From the NCBI RefSeq assembly GCF_051967575.1, contig NZ_JBQCJW010000008.1, positions 100,360-164,359 of the forward strand: DNA of 64,000 nt, read 5' to 3'. Every line of letters starts with the position of its first letter. Positions within the stretch are counted from its first letter, which is position 1. This document shows positions 8,433 through 15,628 of the stretch, in pieces. The notes below the pieces were generated by a model. The model was not told the origin of the DNA, made no database searches, and worked only from the letters and a program-made list of their open reading frames with translations. Position numbers and translations under genes: made by a program. This DNA comes from Solibacillus silvestris_B (GTDB lineage Bacteria > Bacillota > Bacilli > Bacillales_A > Planococcaceae).

Positions 8433-9020
8433 ATGTTTGGAATATCGGATCTCATATCTCTTACTATTTCTGCATTTATCATCTTGCCTGCCGTTGTATT
8501 TCTTCGGGAGATGGGCTACTTAATTGTCAGCTGGCTATTTGGTGTTACAGAACCAAGAGTAACAATTGGTTCTGGCCCTAGAATTATAAAGCTTGGGATG
8601 TTTGATATTCGCAAATACTATCATTTCTATAGTTGGTTTTCATATGATGAATTAAAGCGTGACAGTAAGTTCGCTTATATTTGCATCTACTCGGGGCCAA
8701 TTTTGATCAATTTATTCCTTGGTCTTACAATCAATTTCTTGATTGCCAACGGATGGGCTGGGGAATACAAGACATTTTGGGACCGCTTTGTATTCTACGC
8801 TTTTTATTATGTATTATTCGATGCAGTGCCGATGATTACATTCAATGGAAAGCCAAACAACGGTATGATTATTTACCAAATGAGTCGGTACGGAAAGCGG
8901 GTCGATTTAAATCCAGATTCCTTTCTGCCCGCAACTTCGGATGTCGAGAAAGAATATCAGGAGTATATGAAGAAAATCGAGGAAATAAAAGGGAACGCGA
9001 AGAAGCATGAGCGCGACTAA
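8433..9020 (+). CDS. Membrane protein resembling an M50 metalloprotease without zinc ligands
   Basis: 195-residue membrane protein with an N-terminal hydrophobic segment (about 5-35) and further segments near 87-105 and 120-140, then a charged coiled tail (170-195). LREMGYLIVSWLFG, then a VTIGSGPRIIKLG block, follows the layout of site-2 protease-like M50 proteins (HELGH---A-LFG, then SIG-GP--F), but HExxH is replaced by REMGY (R25-Y29). A second region, DAVPMITFNGKPNNG, sits where the NPxPxxDG motif would be. It is therefore probably a non-catalytic relative. It has its own terminator. Confidence 0.55.
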   Translation: MFGISDLISLTISAFIILPAVVFLREMGYLIVSWLFGVTEPRVTIGSGPRIIKLGMFDIRKYYHFYSWFSYDELKRDSKFAYICIYSGPILINLFLGLTINFLIANGWAGEYKTFWDRFVFYAFYYVLFDAVPMITFNGKPNNGMIIYQMSRYGKRVDLNPDSFLPATSDVEKEYQEYMKKIEEIKGNAKKHERD

Positions 9021-9033
9021 ATAAATTTGAACA

Positions 9034-9070
9034 AAAAACTTAGACACTGTATTAAGGTGCCTAAGTTTTT
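9034..9070 (+). terminator. Bidirectional terminator
   Basis: A 14-bp stem (9034-9047 with 9057-9070, one mismatch) flanked by A5 and T5, placed between the plus-strand membrane protein gene and the minus-strand small gene at 9164. Confidence 0.75.
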
Positions 9071-9163
9071 ATAATTTCTGCATGTACTTTCCAATCAATA
9101 AAAGAACCAAGGCTCATGCCTTAGTCCTTCATCTCAATGTGTTGAATAGTTGTCAAATATAAA

Positions 9164-9382
9164 CTAGTGCCATGCAGTTCGTTCACTTACAGGTTGCTTG
9201 ATGCCTGTTTTGCCTTGTGCTTCCACAAAGTTTTTTTCCTTTGCTGAAGCTGCATTGAAATCAAATTCAGATTCAAACTCCTCTTGCCGGGAATTCCTGA
9301 GATTTCGGTTTACTTCTAGTTTATCCGCAATTTGCTTACCCTTGGGTTTTGCATTATTGCGCTTTGTCCCCATATTTGACAT
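9164..9382 (-). CDS. Small hydrophilic protein, possibly a spore small protein
   Basis: 72-residue, very hydrophilic, N/K/E/Q-rich protein starting MSNMGTKRNNAKPKGKQ and containing EEFESEFDFNAA. Composition and the SEFD-type acidic site recall small acid-soluble spore proteins, but no named family is recognised. The start ATG at 9380-9382 is preferred over 9388 because GGAGG lies at a proper 7-base distance. It is a single gene. Confidence 0.5.
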   Translation of the reverse strand: MSNMGTKRNNAKPKGKQIADKLEVNRNLRNSRQEEFESEFDFNAASAKEKNFVEAQGKTGIKQPVSERTAWH

Positions 9383-9388
9383 GGCCAT

Positions 9389-9685
9389 CCTCCATTGATT
9401 TTTATTTGAAAAGTATTAATAATGACTGTCTGCATTCATACTTTCCACTCTAAAGTTTAACCAAGAGTACATATATTTATTTAAAAAATGTTGGGCTACA
9501 GCTATTCCGTCACCATGGACACGCTATCTTTCGCCAACAGTTTCTGCATCCAAGCTAAGCATCGGATTTTCGCCACCGGGTTATTGTGCAATGCCAGGCA
9601 CACTCAAAAAAAGCGCAGGAAAAAAGAGATCCATTTCCCTATTTCCCTGCACTGTATAAGAACTCGAAGTCCGGGTTCTTTTATA
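9389..9685. other. Intergenic stretch with a GC-richer anomalous block
   Basis: 9488-9600 is visibly richer in G and C than its flanks and carries short open frames on both strands without ribosome-binding sites. On the minus strand 9500-9580 reads VAKIRCLAWMQKLLAK then a stop. It ends with a weak hairpin near 9663-9680 that may terminate the aldo/keto reductase transcript. It could be a dispersed intergenic repeat or a gene remnant. Confidence 0.35.
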
Positions 9686-10531
9686 TTAAAAATCAAAATT
9701 GTCCGGGTCTGGTCCTACACGAAGATTTTGATTCAATTCATCAATGATTTTCATTTCCTCATTCGTCAATTCAAAATCAAACACATTCGCATTTTCAACA
9801 ATTCGATGCTCCTTTGTCGATTTCGGGATGACAACAACCCCTTGTTGCAAGTCCCAACGCAAAATGACTTGAGCAACAGATTTCTGATGCTTGTCAGCAA
9901 TCTTCTGTAAAACGCCATTGTCCAGCAATTGGCCTTGCATTAACGGTGACCACGCTTCAAGCTGGATACCATTGCTTTGACAAAATGCTTGCAGTTCCTT
10001 TTGGGTTAAACGAGGATGGCGTTCCACTTGATTGATCATTGGTTTAATTTCTGCATCCTTCATTAACTCTTCCAAGTGGTGAATCTGGAAATTGCTGACG
10101 CCGATTGCTTTTACCCGGCCTTCTTTGTAAAGTGTTTCCAATGCTCTCCACGCCTCTTTATATTTTCCTTCAACCGGCCAATGGATCAAATACAGGTCTA
10201 AATAATCTAAGCCAAGCTTCTTTAAACTTGTTTCATATGCAGCGATAGTTGATTCATACCCAAGATCCGCGTTCCAAACCTTGGACGTCACATAAAGCTC
10301 TTCCCTCGAAATGCCTGTTTCCTGTAAGCCTTCTTTAATCCCTTTTCCTACTCCTTCTTCATTCTCATAAATCGCAGCTGTATCCACACTGCGGTATCCA
10401 TGTTTAATCGCATTTTTAACTGCATTCACCAATTCAGGGCCTTCTTCGACCTTAAATACCCCCAGTCCGAACAAAGGCATTTTCACACCGTTATGCAAAG
10501 TAGTTGTATCTTGTAAATTTTTTATCATCAT
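9686..10531 (-). CDS. Aldo/keto reductase (YvgN/glyoxal reductase-like)
   Basis: 281-residue NADPH-dependent AKR reducing aldehydes and ketoaldehydes. Family marks: a GYRSVDTAAIYENEEGVG block with the catalytic D and Y, a WNADLGYES segment after the conserved catalytic K, LIHWP with the active-site H, GVSNF, and VVIPKSTKEHRI for NADPH binding. The start at 10531 (ATG-ATG) has GGAGG 9 bases upstream, so the longer frame to 10561 is rejected. It lies 22 bases downstream of the MFS pump in the same direction, indicating an operon probably controlled by the divergent HxlR regulator. Confidence 0.87.
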   Translation of the reverse strand: MMIKNLQDTTTLHNGVKMPLFGLGVFKVEEGPELVNAVKNAIKHGYRSVDTAAIYENEEGVGKGIKEGLQETGISREELYVTSKVWNADLGYESTIAAYETSLKKLGLDYLDLYLIHWPVEGKYKEAWRALETLYKEGRVKAIGVSNFQIHHLEELMKDAEIKPMINQVERHPRLTQKELQAFCQSNGIQLEAWSPLMQGQLLDNGVLQKIADKHQKSVAQVILRWDLQQGVVVIPKSTKEHRIVENANVFDFELTNEEMKIIDELNQNLRVGPDPDNFDF

Positions 10532-10553
10532 TCCTGAAACCTCCAAAATATTA

Positions 10554-11747
10554 TTATGCATTACTTTTTAGATCTTTCCGTTCCAAATATTTGCTAAATC
10601 CTGTTAAGACTGCTGCCGCCAAAACCATAAGTGCCCCAATCCATGAAGTATGGATAAGTCCAATTGAATCTGTAATCAGACCGCCTACAAATGAGCCAAG
10701 CGCAATCCCTGCATTAAAAGCAGCGATATTTATTGCTGATGCGACATCAACTGCACTAGGGACAAAGCGCTCGGCCAGCATCAAGACATATACTTGCAGC
10801 CCCGGCACATTCATAAATGCCAACAGCCCCATTAAAAGAATGGTTATTAATCCAGCAACTTTAAATGGTGCCGTAAACATTAAAATAAATAAAATGACGG
10901 CCTGTACTATAAACATATAGAACAATGCACCAAGCGGATTCTTATTGGATAATTTACCTCCAATCATATTCCCGATTGCTATCGCAAGTCCATAGGCTAA
11001 TAAAATGACGGCCACAGTTCCTTCTTTAAATCCCGTAATATCCTGGAGCATCGGGGACAGGAAGGTGAACACGACAAATGTACCGCCGTACCCTAATGCT
11101 GTAATGATGAATAAAAGCAGTAGCCGTCCGTTCGTTACAAGCTTAAGGTGCTCACTAAAGGAAGTTTTTACTCCTTTCCGTAAATTTGACGGCACAAGAA
11201 TGCTATTTGCAATCAAGGCAATAACACCAATAATAACAATGGTAATAAAGGCTGTTCTCCAACCTAGCAGCTGTCCGATAAACGTACCAAAAGGAACACC
11301 CGTTACCGTAGCTACTGTTAGACCTGTAAACATTATGGAAATCGCGCTGGCTCTGCGATTTTCCGAAACTAAATCTGCAGCTATCGTCGATCCGATTGAC
11401 ATGAAAACCCCATGTGAAAATGCCGAAATTACTCGCGCCACCAGCAGCAATCCAATAGTTGTAGAAATTGCCGCAAGGGTATTGCCAATAATGAAGACAA
11501 TCATAATCCAAAGCAGTAATGTTTTACGCTGCATTCCCGATGTCAGAGCTGTCAAAATAGGTGCTCCAAATGTTGCCCCTAAGGCATATAAAGAAACCGT
11601 TAATCCTGCAGTGGTCACAGGAATACTTAAATCTTCCGCTATAAGAGGCAGCAATCCGACACTGATAAATTCAGTCGTTCCAATTGCAAATGCACTTACC
11701 GCTAAAGCAAGCAATGCTAAAATGCTTTGCTTTTTACTTAACTCCAT
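10554..11747 (-). CDS. MFS transporter, drug/arabinose efflux (YdhP/AraJ-like)
   Basis: 397-residue, 12-segment major facilitator antiporter of the inner membrane. It begins MELSKKQSILALLALAVSAFAIGTTEF, where the GTTEF block is typical of the AraJ/YdhP/PbuE group. The motif A region appears as LTSGMQRKTLLL, weaker than the usual G-LADR-GR. The start at 11747 is chosen from AGGAG 8 bases upstream; the upstream 31 residues of the open frame lack hydrophobic character. The gene precedes an aldo/keto reductase and is divergent from an HxlR regulator, the usual arrangement for redox- or aldehyde-responsive efflux operons. Substrate unknown. Confidence 0.85.
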   Translation of the reverse strand: MELSKKQSILALLALAVSAFAIGTTEFISVGLLPLIAEDLSIPVTTAGLTVSLYALGATFGAPILTALTSGMQRKTLLLWIMIVFIIGNTLAAISTTIGLLLVARVISAFSHGVFMSIGSTIAADLVSENRRASAISIMFTGLTVATVTGVPFGTFIGQLLGWRTAFITIVIIGVIALIANSILVPSNLRKGVKTSFSEHLKLVTNGRLLLLFIITALGYGGTFVVFTFLSPMLQDITGFKEGTVAVILLAYGLAIAIGNMIGGKLSNKNPLGALFYMFIVQAVILFILMFTAPFKVAGLITILLMGLLAFMNVPGLQVYVLMLAERFVPSAVDVASAINIAAFNAGIALGSFVGGLITDSIGLIHTSWIGALMVLAAAVLTGFSKYLERKDLKSNA

Positions 11748-11869
11748 ATTCTTTTCTCCTTTTTCTTTTATATACATGTAAACTTTCATTTCAGTGAATA
11801 ATAATATTTGAAAGAAAGTATGGTGTTTATCAGCCTGCAAATGTTATTATGATATATAGAGTTCATAAA

Positions 11870-11925
11870 TAAAAGTACGCACTTTAAAGTAATATAGGCA
11901 CCAAAACGTTATATAGGTACTTTTT
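11870..11925. promoter_or_regulatory. Shared divergent control region of MFS operon and HxlR gene
   Basis: The 203-base gap holds a near-direct repeat TATAGGCAC / TATAGGTAC (about 11894 and 11912) and several GTAC half-sites, plausible HxlR operators. Assignment is by position only. Confidence 0.4.
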
Positions 11926-11950
11926 TGCGCCTATAATAAGGAGGAACATT

Positions 11951-12322
11951 ATGCAAAAAAAGAAGTATAATATTTCCGTTGAAGCGACACTGGAAGTAAT
12001 TGGCGGAAAGTGGAAATGTGTGATTCTCTGTCATCTGACTCATGGAAGAAAACGGACAAGCGAATTGAAGCGCCTCATGCCAAATATCACCCAAAAAATG
12101 CTTACCCAGCAGCTGCGTGAGCTAGAAGAGGATGGGGTCATCAATCGGATTGTGTACAATCAAATTCCGCCAAAAGTAGAATATGAGCTTAGTGAATATG
12201 GACAAAGCCTGGAAAGTATTTTAAGTTCATTATGTTCATGGGGTGAAAAACATATAACGAAAGTATATGGAGATAAATTTTCGGTTTTGGAGGATAGTGT
12301 GCTGAATGATCAGCTAAAGTAA
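11951..12322 (+). CDS. HxlR family winged-helix regulator
   Basis: 123-residue DNA-binding regulator. VEATLEVIGGKWKCVILCHL, then RTSELKRLMPNITQKMLTQQLRELEEDGVI, is the HxlR/MarR-like winged helix; this family senses aldehydes or disulfide stress in several Firmicutes. The single N-terminal conserved cysteine of thiol-sensing HypR types is not at its usual place, but a Cys follows GGKWK. GGAGG lies 6 bases before the ATG. It is divergent from the MFS/aldo-keto operon and probably regulates it. Confidence 0.88.
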   Translation: MQKKKYNISVEATLEVIGGKWKCVILCHLTHGRKRTSELKRLMPNITQKMLTQQLRELEEDGVINRIVYNQIPPKVEYELSEYGQSLESILSSLCSWGEKHITKVYGDKFSVLEDSVLNDQLK

Positions 12323-12417
12323 GAGGATCCAGAGTGGGGTCCTTTAGCAATAAGGGGCAATGATAAATTAAAACCAAAACAGCCGATTCCTTAATAATGG
12401 ACGGGGAAAATATTATG

Positions 12418-12468
12418 GAACCCGTGGGCAGGACACTTGCGAAAGGTCCCGCCTACGGGTTCTTTTTT
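12418..12468 (+). terminator. Very stable GC-rich terminator
   Basis: Arms 12418-12434 and 12445-12462 pair over about 16 bp (GAACCCGTGGGC with GCCTACGGGTTC and an inner GGAC/GTCC) and are followed by T6. It is about 95 bases past the HxlR stop. The GC-rich arms differ from the other terminators in the window. Confidence 0.8.
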
Positions 12469-12496
12469 ACTATTTAAGTGTAACAGAGAAAAAGGA

Positions 12497-12591
12497 GTAC
12501 ACACAGTTGAATGGAGGAAGTTCAGAGCTCCCGCCAATTGCCGCACTTTTCCGGGCGAAGCGGAAATTTTACCGGATATAGCTGTGTGTGC
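12497..12591. ncRNA. Candidate structured RNA or palindromic element
   Basis: A 12-bp closing stem joins 12497-12508 and 12580-12591 (10 Watson-Crick and 2 G-U pairs, core ACACACAG/CTGTGTGT). Inside are a GGAG/CTCC hairpin (12513-12531) and a CCGC/GCGG hairpin (12541-12563), giving a three-way-junction shape. The stretch is GC-richer than its flanks, has no convincing reading frame, and follows a strong terminator. No known RNA family is recognised; a mobile-repeat origin is equally possible. Confidence 0.3.
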
Positions 12592-12889
12592 CATATTTAT
12601 TTATTTTCTATTTTATTTAACGTAAGTTGACAGTGGTTTGTATGGAGAGACTGGTTTTTGTTCACGTATTTTTTCCCGGAATGCTGCTGGAATCAGTGAA
12701 TTTGAATAATAGAAAACTTGATACAGTTCTATTTAGTGAAGCAAATTGAGGCTTTTTTATCCTTTATTTTAATAGTTTATAAACTGAACTTCTTTTCCTA
12801 TAAAACATGGAAAACCCAAAAATTGATCTAGAAAGTGATTGCTTGAATAAATTTGTTTCTAGTTAAAATCAAAATTTACTTTTTAGATG
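12592..12889. other. AT-rich spacer before the IS element
   Basis: About 300 bases without a supported gene, promoter or repeat; it ends at the left inverted repeat of the IS630 element. Confidence 0.5.
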
Positions 12890-12915
12890 CTATATAAATT
12901 GAACTTTAGAATCTA
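12890..12915. repeat. Left terminal inverted repeat of the IS630 element
   Basis: Pairs with 13999-14024 at 20 of 26 positions; the outer nine bases CTATATAA are identical apart from the ninth. Confidence 0.75.
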
Positions 12916-13394
12916 ACACAAAGCCGATCGATTATTCCCTGTTTATTTTTGTTCTGGCAGTTAATAAATTGGCGAACCGCAAGTTTAATTTTCGGCGTAC
13001 TCGGAAAAAAGACATTATTAATGACACTGTCTTTTAACCATTTCCATAAACCTTCAATTAAATTCAATTGTGGGCTGTAAGGTGGTAAAAAGACGAGCTG
13101 TAGTCGATTTTGATGCGCGTTTAAGAATGGCTGAATGAGCTTTGCATGATGAATGCGGGAGTTATCTAGCACCATCGCAATTTTCCCGTGTGGATAATGT
13201 ACGAGAATTTTTTCTAAGAAACGGAAAAAGACTTCTGCATCGTATTTTTCTTCTTCGACACAGAAGATTTCACCTGTTTCGTAGTTCAAGGTACCCATTA
13301 ATTTAACACCCTGATGCTTGCCAAACGTAGGAATTTGACGCTGCTTACCTTTTGAAAACCACGACTTTTGAATCGCTTGATAATCGCGAATCAT
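12906..13394 (-). CDS. IS630 transposase, DDE catalytic part (orfB)
   Basis: C-terminal DDE domain. The frame is open back to about 13440 and reads LFYEEIDHILFQDES before the MIRDYQAIQKSW given by the ATG at 13394. The catalytic acidic residues are likely the D of FQDES, the D of MVLDNSRIHHAK, and the E of PYSPQLNLIEGLWKWLK. The last is the classic IS630 third motif. It lies one base out of frame with the N-terminal part, with the junction at an A7 run. The short overlap suggests either slippage-dependent expression or a disabling single-base change. Confidence 0.8.
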   Translation of the reverse strand: MIRDYQAIQKSWFSKGKQRQIPTFGKHQGVKLMGTLNYETGEIFCVEEEKYDAEVFFRFLEKILVHYPHGKIAMVLDNSRIHHAKLIQPFLNAHQNRLQLVFLPPYSPQLNLIEGLWKWLKDSVINNVFFPSTPKIKLAVRQFINCQNKNKQGIIDRLCVRF

Positions 13395-13428
13395 GGACTC
13401 ATCTTGAAAGAGAATATGATCGATTTCT

Positions 13429-13944
13429 TCATAAAATAGCTTTTTTTAAAACAGGAAAGGTTTCCTCTTTGAAAGTCTTTTGTTTTTCAGGATCCGCATT
13501 CGCCAACGTATAGGTAGGATGTGTGTGACTAAATTGCATGCGTTCCAATAATTTTGACATACCACGTAAAGAATAGGAAACAGCCCATTCCCGTTCAACT
13601 AGTGATACAAGCAAGGCTAATGTCCAGTTCGTATACGGCGCGAACCCTACATCGGCAGGGGTTTTCGCTGTAATCATTTCAGCCAGTTCAGCTCGCTGTT
13701 CGACCGTTAAACGACTTGGTTTACCTGTGGAAATGCCCATACGTAAGCCAGCAATACCTTCTTTTTTATAGGCTTTAATATATTCACCAACAGTCGCTCG
13801 ATTACGTTGAATAATCGAAGCAATTTCAATGTTGTTTTTTCCTTCAAGATGTAAAAGTACAGACTGGTAACGTTCAAATAATCGCTTATCTTTTGTTTGT
13901 CGCATCGCATATCGAAGTTCTTCTAGTTGTTCATTGCGTGTCAT
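13429..13944 (-). CDS. IS630 transposase, N-terminal DNA-binding part (orfA)
   Basis: 171 residues with an HTH: NNIEIASIIQRNRATVGEYIKAYKKEGIAGL, then GRPS-type linker TGKPSRLTVEQRAEL, and a second helical region. The frame stops just after VLKKAIL, at an A7 run (13441-13447 as T7 on plus). If one A is removed the frame continues into the DDE domain, making a normal ~345-residue transposase. Confidence 0.8.
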   Translation of the reverse strand: MTRNEQLEELRYAMRQTKDKRLFERYQSVLLHLEGKNNIEIASIIQRNRATVGEYIKAYKKEGIAGLRMGISTGKPSRLTVEQRAELAEMITAKTPADVGFAPYTNWTLALLVSLVEREWAVSYSLRGMSKLLERMQFSHTHPTYTLANADPEKQKTFKEETFPVLKKAIL

Positions 13945-13998
13945 GTCAGATCATCCTTTCGAAAGTGGGTTTGTATCCTTTACCCGCTTTGAAGGAGA

Positions 13999-14024
13999 TA
14001 GAAGCTTTAATTCAAGTTATATAG
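13999..14024. repeat. Right terminal inverted repeat of the IS630 element
   Basis: Inverted partner of 12890-12915; no further similarity extends outward, which fixes the element end. Confidence 0.75.
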
Positions 14025-14182
14025 AAAAGAGATATAGCAATATGTTCAGCTTGATTTTATATTTTTATTTGCTTCCTTCGCTATAGGAAATGTACATAAG
14101 GAACTCGATATCGACCTACTTACCTAGCTAGAGGCTGCAGCAAATCATTCATCTATTAGTTCTGATTAAATTCATTTAATTT

Positions 14183-15313
14183 TTAATCCTCTTTTTTCCA
14201 ATAATCAAATAAAAAATTATTGTACTCTATTAGGTTAGAGTAATAATATCTATCAGAAACCTCCATTTTCTCTCCTACATCGGTATCCTTACTATTACAA
14301 TTTGGACAAATGGCAGATATTTTAATGGACTCCAAACCTTTTAAAATAATATCATTAATTAATAATATTTTTGTACAATTATTACATTTCACCTTAAATA
14401 CAAAAAATGTTAAATTTTCGTTAACACTTAGATTTGGTACCTCGTTAGAAAAAATAATATTAATCATTAATTGTATAGCTTGGCGAATAGCTACTAAGTT
14501 TTTTTCAAGTTTAATGTCTATCTCTTTGAAAGAATACCACCCTTGCTGATTAACACTAACACCTTGCCCTGGAATAACATCTAGTGGTGCCATAGTATAT
14601 TTAGCCCCTAATGATCTCCTATGAACCATCTCATTCCTTAAAGCAATAACTTCTTTAACTTCTTCTGAAAAATATATATCTAATAATGATTGTAGGCTAT
14701 CATTTACTGTATATTTCTTTTTCAAAATTCTTGTGAATATATTCTTTTTTTTGTTAATGGAGATATTAAAAAGTTTATGTTCTTTTTCTAAATCCGGCTT
14801 TATCTCTTCGATTTGATTGTCTGGTAAAGAGGTTACCTTGATTTTATAACCCTCACCTTTTTTTATAAATTTGATATCATGACACTTTGTGTAAATTATT
14901 TTATCTCTAATATCATGCCCTACGATTAAATCTGTTTGATAAAATTGATTTAAAATAATAAATAGATACTCCCAACAATTAGAAATTCTAATTATAGCAT
15001 TCTCTACGTAATAAGCATGTGTCCTTAAATTAAAATCTGTATTTCTACTTATAGAAATACTTGTTGCTACAGATAAACATAAATCATTATTAAAATAATA
15101 CTTTATTTCTTCGATTAATGGACTACAAATCATAACCATACCAAAATCTGTAGTAGTTTCTTTTTTTAATAATTTCGGACGAAATTCATCTCGATATTCT
15201 AAAAGCAGATTTTCTACACTTATTTTTACTTCATTATCAAATATAAATTCATTAATATTAAAGTTTTTATGTGTCTTATAATCAGATTTTCTATCCTTCT
15301 TGAAAAATTTCAA
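14183..15313 (-). CDS. Unrecognised protein with HEPN-like RNEMVH motif and C-terminal zinc ribbon
   Basis: About 376 residues, strongly AT-rich codon use. No family is firmly recognised. A helical region ends in VIALRNEMVHRR (R226, H231), matching the R-x4-H signature of HEPN ribonuclease-like domains. The C-terminal 70 residues carry CNNC (C310, C313) and CPNC (C336, C339), a zinc ribbon. No membrane segment or signal peptide is seen. The start is probably TTG at 15311-15313, with GGGGAG 9 bases upstream; an alternative TTG at 15349 lacks such a site. It lies between an IS630 and a duplicated rlmH end, a typical setting for defence or toxin genes, so an RNA-targeting role is an inference. 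Confidence 0.55.
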   Translation of the reverse strand: MKFFKKDRKSDYKTHKNFNINEFIFDNEVKISVENLLLEYRDEFRPKLLKKETTTDFGMVMICSPLIEEIKYYFNNDLCLSVATSISISRNTDFNLRTHAYYVENAIIRISNCWEYLFIILNQFYQTDLIVGHDIRDKIIYTKCHDIKFIKKGEGYKIKVTSLPDNQIEEIKPDLEKEHKLFNISINKKKNIFTRILKKKYTVNDSLQSLLDIYFSEEVKEVIALRNEMVHRRSLGAKYTMAPLDVIPGQGVSVNQQGWYSFKEIDIKLEKNLVAIRQAIQLMINIIFSNEVPNLSVNENLTFFVFKVKCNNCTKILLINDIILKGLESIKISAICPNCNSKDTDVGEKMEVSDRYYYSNLIEYNNFLFDYWKKED

Positions 15314-15510
15314 AATAAATATCTCCCCATTTATAAATTTATTTCCCAAAAAACAAAGAGATTAGCAAATTTATCTGTTAATTCTCCACATACTTATTAA
15401 ATAATCTTAATTAAACGCTACATTTACCAATCTTGACCTTTTTAACTTTCCTCTTAGGATATTATGTTGTGCCTCCTCCCAATCTAGCTACAAATTATTA
15501 ATCTTAAGAT

Positions 15511-15561
15511 AACAAAAAATAAACCATCAACTACAATAAAACGACTGTAATTGATGATTTA
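15511..15561 (-). terminator. Terminator after the RhuM gene
   Basis: A 16-bp stem (15520-15535 with 15546-15561, two G-U-compatible differences) is followed on the minus strand by ATTTTTTG. It lies about 70 bases beyond the RhuM stop and just outside the duplicated att-like repeat. Confidence 0.7.
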
Positions 15562-15578
15562 CTAGAAACCGCACTTAC

Positions 15579-15595
15579 TTATGGTACGGTTCTCC
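15579..15595 (-). repeat. Distal att-like copy of the rlmH end
   Basis: Seventeen bases identical to 16744-16760. Read on the minus strand it continues as CAT AAG TAA, a complete alternative rlmH terminus (PYHK, stop), as expected for the displaced original gene end. Confidence 0.7.
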
Positions 15596-15628
15596 GCTGT
15601 TGTTGGTAAAACTATCTACCATATAAAT

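Larger units (their letters stand above)
12890..14024 (-). mobile_element. IS630-family insertion sequence
   Basis: About 1.13 kb bounded by imperfect 26-bp terminal inverted repeats (12890-12915 and 13999-14024, 20 of 26 matching, both outer ends containing TATATAA). It encodes an HTH domain and a DDE domain in two frames on the minus strand. TA-rich ends fit the TA target duplication of IS630/Tc1 elements. It sits in the rlmH-adjacent accessory block. Confidence 0.85.

Noticed and set aside
11932..11937. TATAAT as an HxlR-gene -10 element
   Set aside because: It is directly beside the ribosome-binding site, so the transcript would start after it; no -35 found.
12391..12594. 67-codon minus-strand frame
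   Set aside because: Lies across the strong terminator and the hairpin element; no ribosome-binding site. Treated as structured non-coding sequence.
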